A stretch of DNA of 5,744 nt from JANPII01 sp031424915 (GTDB lineage Bacteria; Pseudomonadota; Alphaproteobacteria; Rickettsiales; Midichloriaceae), in contig JANPII010000073.1 in the NCBI GenBank assembly GCA_031424915.1, positions 1 through 5,744 of the forward strand, in the 5' to 3' direction. Of this stretch, positions 1 through 5,640 are shown piece by piece (positions within the stretch are counted from its first letter, which is position 1; every line of letters starts with the position of its first letter). A model generated the notes under the pieces. It was given only the letters and a program-made list of their open reading frames with translations, made no database searches and was not told the DNA's origin. Made by a program: the position numbers and the translations under genes.

Positions 1-329
1 AGTGTGCCACCTAATACATGATAGCGATTACGAAAAACATTACTGCGTTCAACCGCCCAAAGGTCGCTCACTGATTCTACAATACATAAGGTAGTACCAG
101 CGCGTGAAGGGTCTGCACATATATAGCATGGGGATTGTAGATCAATATTGTTACAGCTACTACAGGTAACAACCGTATTAGCTACTTCCGAGATTGCATT
201 AGCCAAGGGATACATAGTTTTATCTACATTTGAAATAAGATGCAGAACTATGCGTCTTGCTGAACGGGGGCCTAGACCAGGTAGCTTAGAGATAGAGGTA
301 ATAAGCTGTTCAAGTATATCTAGTTGCAT
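1..329 (-). CDS. recR: Recombination protein RecR, N-terminal part (runs off left edge)
   Basis: RecR acts with RecO (and RecF) in the cytoplasm to load RecA onto gapped single-stranded DNA. The visible 109 residues show the family's domains in order. A helix-hairpin-helix 'SKLPGLGPRSARRI' lies at about residues 14-27. A four-cysteine zinc finger has C56, C59, C68 and C71 (CSSC...CYIC). The start of the Toprim domain, 'LCIVESVSDLWAVER', lies at 81-95 with E85, followed by 'YHVLGG'. RecR is usually about 200 residues, so roughly the last 90 lie outside the window. The ATG at 329 follows the stop of the upstream membrane-protein gene after one base, so the two are probably translationally coupled. 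No clear Shine-Dalgarno is seen. A second in-frame ATG at 353 would add eight residues (MQQSYGYK) and overlap the upstream gene. I prefer 329 because the homologous region begins there, but this is not certain. Family assignment is very secure. Confidence 0.96.
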   Translation of the reverse strand, partial: MQLDILEQLITSISKLPGLGPRSARRIVLHLISNVDKTMYPLANAISEVANTVVTCSSCNNIDLQSPCYICADPSRAGTTLCIVESVSDLWAVERSNVFRNRYHVLGGT

Positions 330-330
330 T

Positions 331-1074
331 TTATAACCATAGCTTTGTTGCATAGTGTATTAGTAGCACTGCGTTTGCCATCATAATTAGCGCATACAGC
401 ATGCGAAAAAAATTGCGACTACGTGCAAGAAAGTGCTGCCCTAAATATGCTACCATAAAAAGCCCAGGAGTGGTAGCTATACCAAATGCAAACATGGCCA
501 CACATGCCATCCACAGATTAGGAGAAAGAGTAAGAGCGGTGATTATAGCACTATATACTAAGCCGCATGGAATTAAGCCTAAAACCATGCCAAGTAGTAG
601 ACCACGATAGCCAAAGGGCTGTAAGGCGCGATTAGCAATCATTTTGGTATAAGAATCTAGCCATGATAACTTGGTCAACCGAACTGGCAGCTTAGGAATG
701 GCTTGGAATATGGCTGCATATATAAAGCCAAAGGCAACGGTAAATAAAATTATACTGGTGAGGCTTTTGGCAAATGGTATGTCGTGTAGTTGCTGTGCTA
801 GTAACGCCATAGATAAAGTAAGTAGAATATAGGAAAATGTTTTACCAAAATAATAGGGTAGTGCCAGTGCAGCCCGTACTTTGTGCCACTGCTGCATTTG
901 CTCAGCTGATAAATTCATCAAGCGCATGCTCATTTGGCTCATAGCAATAGGGCCGCACATACCTATGCAATGAGTAAAGCTACCCGCAAGCCCCATAATA
1001 AATAGGCTGGCAATCACTTGAAAGCTTCCTAATGCCGGTAATATTACTGGGGTTGCGCTATGGCAGTCGCTCAT
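331..1074 (-). CDS. DsbD_2 / TauE-SafE-like polytopic membrane protein (cytochrome-biogenesis-type transmembrane region)
   Basis: The 247-residue product is an inner-membrane protein with about six hydrophobic segments (near residues 14-41, 69-93, 106-127, 156-180, 186-212 and 222-240). Two related half-motifs are visible: 'HCIGMCGP' at 35-42 in the first segment and 'GLIPCGLVYSA' with C170 in the fourth. 'FGIATTPGLF' lies at 197-206. This pattern is typical of proteins annotated as 'sulfite exporter TauE/SafE' or 'cytochrome c biogenesis protein, transmembrane region' (DsbD_2/UreH-like). Members often occur near cytochrome oxidase assembly genes and may move reducing equivalents or metal, but substrate and function here are inference. 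I chose ATG 1074 over the ATG at 1101 because AAGGGG lies just upstream (GCAAGGGGAAAAAATG). With this start the gene overlaps the end of bamB by 17 bases, and it ends one base before recR. Family confident, function not. Confidence 0.85.
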   Translation of the reverse strand: MSDCHSATPVILPALGSFQVIASLFIMGLAGSFTHCIGMCGPIAMSQMSMRLMNLSAEQMQQWHKVRAALALPYYFGKTFSYILLTLSMALLAQQLHDIPFAKSLTSIILFTVAFGFIYAAIFQAIPKLPVRLTKLSWLDSYTKMIANRALQPFGYRGLLLGMVLGLIPCGLVYSAIITALTLSPNLWMACVAMFAFGIATTPGLFMVAYLGQHFLARSRNFFRMLYALIMMANAVLLIHYATKLWL

Positions 1075-2395
1075 TTTTTCCCCTTGCTGCATATCGTACA
1101 ATGTTACCGTTAGCGCTAGTTACTAATAAAGTATTGTCTACCACAATTGGTCTTGTGTAGACATCTTTATCAATATTCAGAGAATTTTGATATTGTCCAT
1201 TTATAGCATTAAACCAACGTAAATTACCCTGGTTATCTGCTAGCCCTACAAGGCTTCCTGCCACAAAAGGTGAGTTAAATACTAAATTTTGCTTAGTATC
1301 ATTATGTGGGGATAGCTCGGTTATCCAGGATATACTGCCATTTGTTTTATGTATTGCTACTAGTATGTAATTCCCATTTTGCTTAGCAAGAGCATAAATA
1401 GTATCGCCAGAAACCATGATAGGGGCTGATATAGCGAGTGGAATTTTCCATAATATATCAGCTGTAGTGCTCTTGATGGCAGCTAATACATTTTTGCCAT
1501 ATGTATATAGTATTCCATTGCTATATGCAGGAGTGTAATTTGTGAAATGCTCTGTACTGCTAAAGTCACCATAAGTTATGTCTGTGAAGCTGCGTGCCCA
1601 TACCTCTTTATGACGTTTTGCATCATATGCGGCCACGCCTTGGTCAGTGAATTGCAATAAGGCTAAATCGCCATTTGCAATGGCGTAAGAGCTAGAGAGT
1701 ATAGAGACTTCTGTGCCACTACTCCAATGTAGCCACTTAATGTTACCATTGTTTAAATCTAGACCATAAGCACTGCCTTCTATAGTTTGTAACACTAGTG
1801 TGCCAGATATTATTACTGGGATGGCTCTACTTAAACCATTAAGCTTATGGCTCCATTTTATTTGTCCAGTATCAGCTTCTAATGCCACAACCCTGTCACT
1901 GCCACTTGTTACATATAATATGCCTGCGTAGTAGAGCAACCCCCCGCTATAGTATCGCTCCGACCAAAAGGAATCAGGTTCAAACAGCTGTTTATTACGC
2001 CACTTTTCTTGGCCTGTTTGCCAATCAAAAGCTACAACTTCGCCGGTTGGCTCAAGAGTAAACAGAGTATTGTTTGCTACCACCGGGGTAGTTACTACTG
2101 CTAAATTTTTATTAGCTGCTCGCATTTTAAATCTCATTTCTTCAGCAAGATTTTGCAGCAACGCTGGATTTGGATATTCCATTACTCCCAGGGCCATACT
2201 TGGCCATGTTTTATTTTGTATTGTAGCAGGCAATTGAGGGGTATGTAAGCCAAGTTTGCCTAGTGTTTGAGTCGATGATAAAATTGGGATACGCTCTCCT
2301 GGTAGAGGATCTTTCTTTTCTTCCATCCATGAATTAGTACACCCTGTAAAGGCAAAAAGTAATAGTAGAATGGAACTTTTTTTAAGCTGTGTCAT
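1058..2395 (-). CDS. bamB: Outer membrane assembly lipoprotein BamB (PQQ-like beta-propeller)
   Basis: BamB is the periplasmic, outer-membrane-anchored lipoprotein of the BAM complex; it binds BamA and assists insertion of beta-barrel proteins. The 445-residue product begins with a lipoprotein signal: KK at 5-6, a hydrophobic core at 9-16 and a lipobox-like FTGC with the lipidated Cys at 19. The +2 residue is Thr rather than Asp, which fits outer-membrane sorting. 'LPGERIPIL' at 31-39 is typical of alphaproteobacterial BamB. Eight propeller blades can be counted between about residues 104 and 436, several with the W-containing strand end ('TGQEKW', 'TGQIKW', 'NGNIKW', 'KEVW', 'ADILW', 'GSISW'). 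Eight blades match known BamB structures. E. coli BamB is about 390 residues; the extra length is mostly in the N-terminal linker. It is probably first gene of an operon with the membrane protein and recR. GGGGTTAGAG precedes the ATG as a weak ribosome site. Confidence 0.92.
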   Translation of the reverse strand: MTQLKKSSILLLLFAFTGCTNSWMEEKKDPLPGERIPILSSTQTLGKLGLHTPQLPATIQNKTWPSMALGVMEYPNPALLQNLAEEMRFKMRAANKNLAVVTTPVVANNTLFTLEPTGEVVAFDWQTGQEKWRNKQLFEPDSFWSERYYSGGLLYYAGILYVTSGSDRVVALEADTGQIKWSHKLNGLSRAIPVIISGTLVLQTIEGSAYGLDLNNGNIKWLHWSSGTEVSILSSSYAIANGDLALLQFTDQGVAAYDAKRHKEVWARSFTDITYGDFSSTEHFTNYTPAYSNGILYTYGKNVLAAIKSTTADILWKIPLAISAPIMVSGDTIYALAKQNGNYILVAIHKTNGSISWITELSPHNDTKQNLVFNSPFVAGSLVGLADNQGNLRWFNAINGQYQNSLNIDKDVYTRPIVVDNTLLVTSANGNIVRYAARGKNERLP

Positions 2396-2434
2396 ACTCT
2401 AACCCCATGCAGTGTAATCTCTTATTATTGGCAA

Positions 2435-2463
2435 ACACTACTCTTTTAAAGCTTCCAAGTCAA
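2435..2463 (-). promoter_or_regulatory. Possible promoter for the bamB operon
   Basis: Read on the minus strand, TTGACT (plus-strand positions 2458-2463) matches five of six bases of the -35 consensus. It stands 17 bases from TAGTGT (2435-2440), a poor -10 match. The 105-base gap before bamB is the only long gap inside the minus-strand gene run, which makes a promoter here reasonable, but the weak -10 keeps this tentative. Confidence 0.3.
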
Positions 2464-2484
2464 AGTAAAAGTATCATTATGATT

Positions 2485-2498
2485 ACCCAGGGCTGGGT
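2485..2498 (-). terminator. Short GC-rich hairpin after the 341-codon gene; possible weak terminator
   Basis: ACCCAG-GG-CTGGGT is a perfect 6-bp inverted repeat starting three bases beyond the stop codon of the gene ending at 2501. It is one of few GC-rich stems in this AT-rich stretch. On the minus strand it is followed by AATCATAATGAT and only later by a T-rich segment (ACTTTTACTTTG). It therefore lacks a proper U-tract and may be a pause or mRNA-end stabiliser rather than a true intrinsic terminator. Confidence 0.35.
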
Positions 2499-2500
2499 TA

Positions 2501-3526
2501 TTACAGCAAGAATGAATAGTCTTGGATGAGGTAAGATGGTAAATATATATCATATAATGCATCTATTGAATCAATAAGTTCTTGTGGAAAGAAAGATTCA
2601 TCGATGAAATTGATTGTAGCATGTGGATAATAAAAAGGAGTGGAAGGCGGAGGAGGAGAATCTTGAACAGAGTCTTGTGTTATATAGGGTAGCACAAGGT
2701 CATAAAGGACATTAACATGATTTAGCCAGGTGTTGGGGTGAGAAATAATGTAGTTATAAAATATACCCTTATCTTGAAAATCCAACTCATCCGCAATGTG
2801 ATATGCATAATAATGCCGGGGCATACTATCTAGCCCTCGGCTAATCACCTTAAATAAATCATGCGTAAAATCTGAACAATTATTACCTACAAAGATAAAA
2901 GGTTGGGCTTCAGGATGCATCCACGCTTGAGCGTAATGGCTAATAAATTTCTTTAGATGCAAAACTTGCATAGGAGTTAAATCAAAGGATGTGCTAATTG
3001 AGGCGTAATCGATCTGTGTTGATTTAGTGCCAGGGGCTATGAATACATCTCCACGGAAGTATTTTGACTCATATTTACTATCATCTCGAATATAGCCTGG
3101 GCCCAACCATGAACCTAGATAAACAGGCCCAACACCAATATAATGGTGTTGCTGAGTGGCATTGTGAGTCAAGCTTGCATAAGTATGAAATTCTGCGGTC
3201 TTAAAAGACAGAGTGTAAGGACGTGGAGTATAGTCATGTAAAATTTCCGTTCTAATAGTGCTTGCATCAGTAGCATGGAAGAGCAATATATCCCCATTAG
3301 TAGCTGATAATACGGCATCTCCCCCTATTTCGGCTACTAACTGATTAGGGTTGATTCTTGTTAAAATAAACTCAAGCAAGGCTTTATTGGATATGTTTGG
3401 CTCAAAGTTATCTATAATGTAGCAATGTTTTTGGTCTCGCTGATCATAATACTCATAGACCTGCGCATTGCCAAAGTCTGCTATTTTGTTTTGCTGTAAA
3501 TATTGGCGATTATTGAGTATGTCCAT
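2501..3526 (-). CDS. Uncharacterised 341-residue protein with permuted NlpC/P60-like (papain-fold) cysteine motifs
   Basis: I do not recognise this protein by name. Its motif order fits the circularly permuted NlpC/P60 (YiiX/LRAT-like) cysteine-enzyme fold. 'NGDILLFHA' (77-85) resembles the opening 'GDxxxF' strand. 'HHYIGVGPVYLG' (127-138) resembles the strand carrying the catalytic His ('SHVGIY'). 'FDLTPMQVLHLKKFI' (181-195) resembles the helix that usually precedes the cysteine. 'FVGNNCSDFTHDLF' (212-225), with C217, resembles the NC-x-x-F nucleophile motif. Such enzymes cleave or transfer acyl or amide groups on peptides or lipids; the substrate here is unknown. No signal peptide or membrane segment is visible. 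Residues 1-75 match nothing I know, and a C-terminal region of about 120 residues contains a PPPPSTP stretch at 291-297. The gene starts 19 bases after ispE, with no clear Shine-Dalgarno, and probably shares its transcript. Being a real gene is likely; the fold is inferred; the function is unknown. Confidence 0.8.
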   Translation of the reverse strand: MDILNNRQYLQQNKIADFGNAQVYEYYDQRDQKHCYIIDNFEPNISNKALLEFILTRINPNQLVAEIGGDAVLSATNGDILLFHATDASTIRTEILHDYTPRPYTLSFKTAEFHTYASLTHNATQQHHYIGVGPVYLGSWLGPGYIRDDSKYESKYFRGDVFIAPGTKSTQIDYASISTSFDLTPMQVLHLKKFISHYAQAWMHPEAQPFIFVGNNCSDFTHDLFKVISRGLDSMPRHYYAYHIADELDFQDKGIFYNYIISHPNTWLNHVNVLYDLVLPYITQDSVQDSPPPPSTPFYYPHATINFIDESFFPQELIDSIDALYDIYLPSYLIQDYSFLL

Positions 3527-3545
3527 TATATTGCTTTATATAATT

Positions 3546-4379
3546 CTATAATTGTAGAAGCTCATGATATACAAACCAATCCTTTCCGGAAGTTATAAAA
3601 TTATGCGCTGTAATATAGGCTGCTTCGGTGCTGTTAAATATGCCAAAACAACATGAGCCACTGCCCGACATTCGTGCAGCTATACACCCAGGTTGTGCGG
3701 AAATAGTGGATATAACCTGGCTTATCATAGGGTGAAGGCGTAATGCTGGGATATAAAGGTCATTATGCCCATTATAAATTTGGAAGATGATTTGTTGTAT
3801 GGATAGTGGTTGCTGAGTAGGGCTAAAAGCTTGAACACTTTGTTGGTATACTTCAGCAGTGGATATGGGAAAATTAGGATATATAAGAATAATTGGCAGC
3901 TTTATATCTAGTTTCACCGTTTCAATTATTTCCCCAGTTCCATAGACCATAGCGTTGCCTGCTTTTAAGAAGAAGGGCACATCAGCGCCTAGCCGGAGAG
4001 CATGCTGAGTAAGTTGCACATCGGTCAGGTTTAAGTTCCATAGTTGATTCAATAATAAAAGTGTAGTTGCTGAATTAGAGGAAGCGCCACCCAAACCTGC
4101 GCCGATAGGAATATTTTTGCATATATTAATATGGACACCACCCCTATAATTATAGGTATGACTCAGCAATTTGGCAGTGCGTGTGACTATATTATCTAAG
4201 ATCACGGTATTACTTGAGGTAGTTACCAAAATATCATCTGCAGGTTCAACGGTAATTTCATCTGCTAGCTGCAGTTTGATAAATAAGCTTTCCAGCAAGT
4301 GATAGTTATGCTCGTTCTTGCCTATTACATTAAGGAAGAGGTTTAATTTAGCCGGACTAAGCGCAGATAGCGTAGGCAT
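3546..4379 (-). CDS. ispE: 4-diphosphocytidyl-2-C-methyl-D-erythritol kinase IspE
   Basis: IspE is the cytoplasmic GHMP-family kinase that phosphorylates the 2-hydroxyl of CDP-methylerythritol with ATP, the fourth step of the MEP route to isopentenyl diphosphate. The 277-residue product shows all family motifs. 'PAKLNLFLNV' at 9-18 carries K11. The glycine-rich ATP loop 'PIGAGLGGASSNSA' is at 91-104. 'GADVPFFL' at 131-138 carries the catalytic-type Asp D133. 'MSGSGSCCFG' near 237-246 is GHMP motif 3. Length is normal for the family (about 280-300). I chose the ATG at 4379, preceded by TTTAGGAATTCT (AGGA, five bases from ATG), rather than the upstream TTG at 4406, which would overlap ruvX by 14 bases and add nine unsupported residues. 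It lies 13 bases after ruvX and is probably cotranscribed with it. Its presence shows the organism makes its own isoprenoids. Confidence 0.96.
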   Translation of the reverse strand: MPTLSALSPAKLNLFLNVIGKNEHNYHLLESLFIKLQLADEITVEPADDILVTTSSNTVILDNIVTRTAKLLSHTYNYRGGVHINICKNIPIGAGLGGASSNSATTLLLLNQLWNLNLTDVQLTQHALRLGADVPFFLKAGNAMVYGTGEIIETVKLDIKLPIILIYPNFPISTAEVYQQSVQAFSPTQQPLSIQQIIFQIYNGHNDLYIPALRLHPMISQVISTISAQPGCIAARMSGSGSCCFGIFNSTEAAYITAHNFITSGKDWFVYHELLQL

Positions 4380-4392
4380 AGAATTCCTAAAT

Positions 4393-4839
4393 TTAAGTTG
4401 CCACAAAGCTTTCCAGAATCATGCTAGCAGCTATCATATCGTCATTGGCATGCCGTGTTTTGCGACAGACTGCATGGCTGCGCATCAAGCTATGCGCAGC
4501 AGCAGTAGACATTCGCTCATCATGTGTGATAATAGGTAGATTTAATTCAAGCAGCCATTTAATGAATGCCTCTATCTCTTTTGTAGCCTCACCACGGCTG
4601 CCATCCATTGCTATAGGCATACCCACTACGATCCCGCCGATTTTCCACTCAGCTATAATACCACGTAATGCCGCTATATCCTTTGCTCTGTTAATTCTGT
4701 GCAGTACCTGAAGCGGCATCCCTAAACCACGGTGGGCAATAGCTATTCCAATCCGTTTTTGCCCTATATCTAAGCACATTATACGCGCTTGTTGGGGGGG
4801 CAAGTGGTGCATGAATTGAGCTTTATCAGTATAAATCAT
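4393..4839 (-). CDS. ruvX: RuvX / YqgF family putative pre-16S rRNA nuclease (Holliday-junction-resolvase-like)
   Basis: YqgF/RuvX is an RNase H-like nuclease linked to maturation of the 5' end of 16S rRNA and earlier proposed to resolve Holliday junctions. The 148-residue product has the full set of motifs: 'CLDIGQKRIGIAIA' at 22-35 with D24, 'GIVVGMPIAMDGSRGE' at 69-84, 'THDERMSTAAA' at 105-115 with E108, and 'NDDMIAASMILES' at 132-144 with D134. The three acidic residues expected for metal binding are therefore present. I keep the ATG at 4839 although no Shine-Dalgarno is visible, because rickettsial homologues carry a comparable extension of about 20 residues before the first strand. ATGs at 4812 and 4779 are alternatives. 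A run of seven C (plus-strand G, 4794-4800) lies upstream of the first motif. It heads the minus-strand run, diverging from gatC. Confidence 0.93.
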   Translation of the reverse strand: MIYTDKAQFMHHLPPQQARIMCLDIGQKRIGIAIAHRGLGMPLQVLHRINRAKDIAALRGIIAEWKIGGIVVGMPIAMDGSRGEATKEIEAFIKWLLELNLPIITHDERMSTAAAHSLMRSHAVCRKTRHANDDMIAASMILESFVAT

Positions 4840-4889
4840 ATCTATTTATGGAAAACTTATTGTTCAGCGTTTGTTAGATATAATCATGA

Positions 4890-4919
4890 CTTGCTGAGAG
4901 CAAGATATTATACTATTAT
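4890..4919 (+). promoter_or_regulatory. Candidate gatC promoter with a small hairpin
   Basis: In the 116-base region between ruvX and gatC, TTGCTG (4891-4896) is followed after 17 bases by TATTAT (4914-4919), an acceptable sigma70-like pair. A second -10-like TATAAT lies at 4932-4937 but without a good -35. The -35 sits inside a 5-bp inverted repeat CTTGC-TGAGA-GCAAG (4890-4904), which might be an operator or chance. The same gap must also hold the ruvX promoter on the other strand, for which I see no convincing pair. Confidence 0.4.
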
Positions 4920-4955
4920 GTTGGACTATATTATAATGAATTTCTGATAGGCGCA

Positions 4956-5243
4956 ATGACTATAACCAAACAAGAAGTGCAAATAGTTGCTAAACTGGCA
5001 AACATTGAATTAACAGATATAGAAGTGCAGGCTTATACGGGTGAGCTAGAGAAGATCTTTGGTTTTGTAGAGCAGCTATCTGAGGTAAACACACAGGGTG
5101 TAGAACCGCTGGCTAGCACAGTGGGAGATTATGCTGATATGCGGCCGGATGTGGTTGCAGATGGTGGCATCCGAGATGCAGTTCTAGCCAATGCTCCAGT
5201 TAGTAGATATGGTTATTTTATCGTTCCAAAAGTTATAGAGTAA
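4956..5243 (+). CDS. gatC: Aspartyl/glutamyl-tRNA amidotransferase subunit C
   Basis: GatC is the small subunit of the GatCAB complex, which converts Glu-tRNA(Gln) (and Asp-tRNA(Asn)) to the correct amide form in organisms lacking the direct synthetase. GatC stabilises GatA by wrapping around the GatA-GatB interface. The 95-residue product has normal length. It shows the N-terminal helical region ('VQIVAKLANIELTD', 8-21), the linker 'LSEVNTQGVEPLAS' (41-54), and the conserved end 'MRPDVVADGGIRDAVLANAP' (62-81) followed by 'GYFIVPKVIE'. The ATG at 4956 has only a weak Shine-Dalgarno (ATAGG). It is transcribed away from ruvX. In many alphaproteobacteria gatA follows directly; here no gatA start appears in the remaining 500 bases, which instead hold palindromes. 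Confidence 0.95.
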   Translation: MTITKQEVQIVAKLANIELTDIEVQAYTGELEKIFGFVEQLSEVNTQGVEPLASTVGDYADMRPDVVADGGIRDAVLANAPVSRYGYFIVPKVIE

Positions 5244-5292
5244 ATATTCGCAATAACCTATCTCCATGCTGGTTTAAGACACTCTACATAGT

Positions 5293-5466
5293 TTAGAAGC
5301 ATACTAATACTAAGTCTAGGAAATAACTATACATTTGAAGCCTTTTTGGTAATTTTAACATACCATTTTCGCGCCAGTATTTGAATACAAGCGTCTCAAA
5401 TGATAAGCCAAAATTCCACAAAAATTCTTCAAGTGTATAGTTATTCCTAACCTTGGTATAAAACAT
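5293..5466 (-). CDS. Possible 57-residue small protein lying within a palindrome
   Basis: This is a short reading frame I cannot assign to a family. Its support is upstream: GGAGGA ends seven bases or fewer before the ATG at 5466 (GGAGGACGCGCTATG), the best ribosome site in the window. A promoter-like pair lies about 60 bases further up. The product, beginning MFYTKVRNNYTLEEFLWNFG, is rich in aromatic and hydrophobic residues, with no signal peptide. The frame stays open upstream to an ATG at 5529, but that start has no ribosome site. It ends tail-to-tail with gatC, 49 bases away. Almost the whole frame coincides with the 5307-5459 palindrome, so an open frame could be a by-product of the repeat, or the transcript could be a structured RNA. 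Real translation is uncertain. Confidence 0.4.
   Translation of the reverse strand: MFYTKVRNNYTLEEFLWNFGLSFETLVFKYWRENGMLKLPKRLQMYSYFLDLVLVCF
5307..5459. repeat. 153-base imperfect palindrome (long hairpin element)
   Basis: The two halves are inverted copies about a centre near 5382-5383. The innermost stem is GTATT-TG-AATAC (5377-5388), enclosed by CGC/GCG and CATTT/AAATG. The outer arms are strongest at 5316-5340 and 5428-5450, where AATAACTATACA faces TGTATAGTTATT without mismatch, flanked by more pairs with a few mismatches and one-base gaps. Similarity fades beyond 5307 and 5459. The size and symmetry are like rickettsial palindromic elements, but I cannot assign it to a known family. 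Confidence 0.75.
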
Positions 5467-5524
5467 AGCGCGTCCTCCAGTAGTTAGTATTTTAGAAATA
5501 TTATAATAATACATAAAATTAATG

Positions 5525-5553
5525 ATCATAAAATAAGTATCGCATTTAGTCGA
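5525..5553 (-). promoter_or_regulatory. Candidate promoter for the small frame or hairpin RNA
   Basis: On the minus strand TCGACT (plus positions 5548-5553, four of six matches to TTGACA) is followed after exactly 17 bases by TATGAT (5525-5530, five of six matches to TATAAT). A transcript would begin near 5517, run through the GGAGGA ribosome site and then the 153-base palindrome. Fit is moderate; AT-rich sequence gives such matches by chance fairly often. Confidence 0.4.
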
Positions 5554-5600
5554 GCCGTGACCATTTTCTATGTTTTTATTGCTTGAGTATCGATAGAAGT

Positions 5601-5625
5601 GCTGCTAGATTGGAATCTAAGTAGC
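5601..5625. repeat. Small palindrome (hairpin)
   Basis: TAGATT-GG-AATCTA (5606-5619) is a perfect 6-bp stem with a two-base turn, extended outward by GCT/AGC after a small bulge. Weak symmetry may continue further out (AGTAT near 5586 facing GTACT at 5635), suggesting a degraded larger palindrome. It lies in the gene-poor stretch between the two larger palindromes. Function unknown. Confidence 0.45.
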
Positions 5626-5640
5626 TTGAAGTTTGTACTA

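Noticed and set aside
148..336. Plus-strand open frame of 62 codons
   Set aside because: It is antisense to recR, whose helix-hairpin-helix and zinc-finger motifs are unmistakable, and its own product resembles nothing.
401..610. Plus-strand open frame of 69 codons
   Set aside because: It lies antisense to the membrane-protein gene, is basic and low in complexity, and has no ribosome site or family signature.
1075..1101. Upstream ATG at 1101 for the membrane-protein gene
   Set aside because: It would add nine residues and deepen the overlap with bamB; the ATG at 1074 has the AAGGGG ribosome site.
4380..4406. TTG start at 4406 for ispE
   Set aside because: It lies inside ruvX, adds residues absent from the family's N-terminus, and the ATG at 4379 has a good AGGA site.
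4318..4711. Two plus-strand open frames (4318-4539 and 4421-4711)
   Set aside because: Both are antisense to ispE and ruvX, which carry complete conserved motifs; no independent support.
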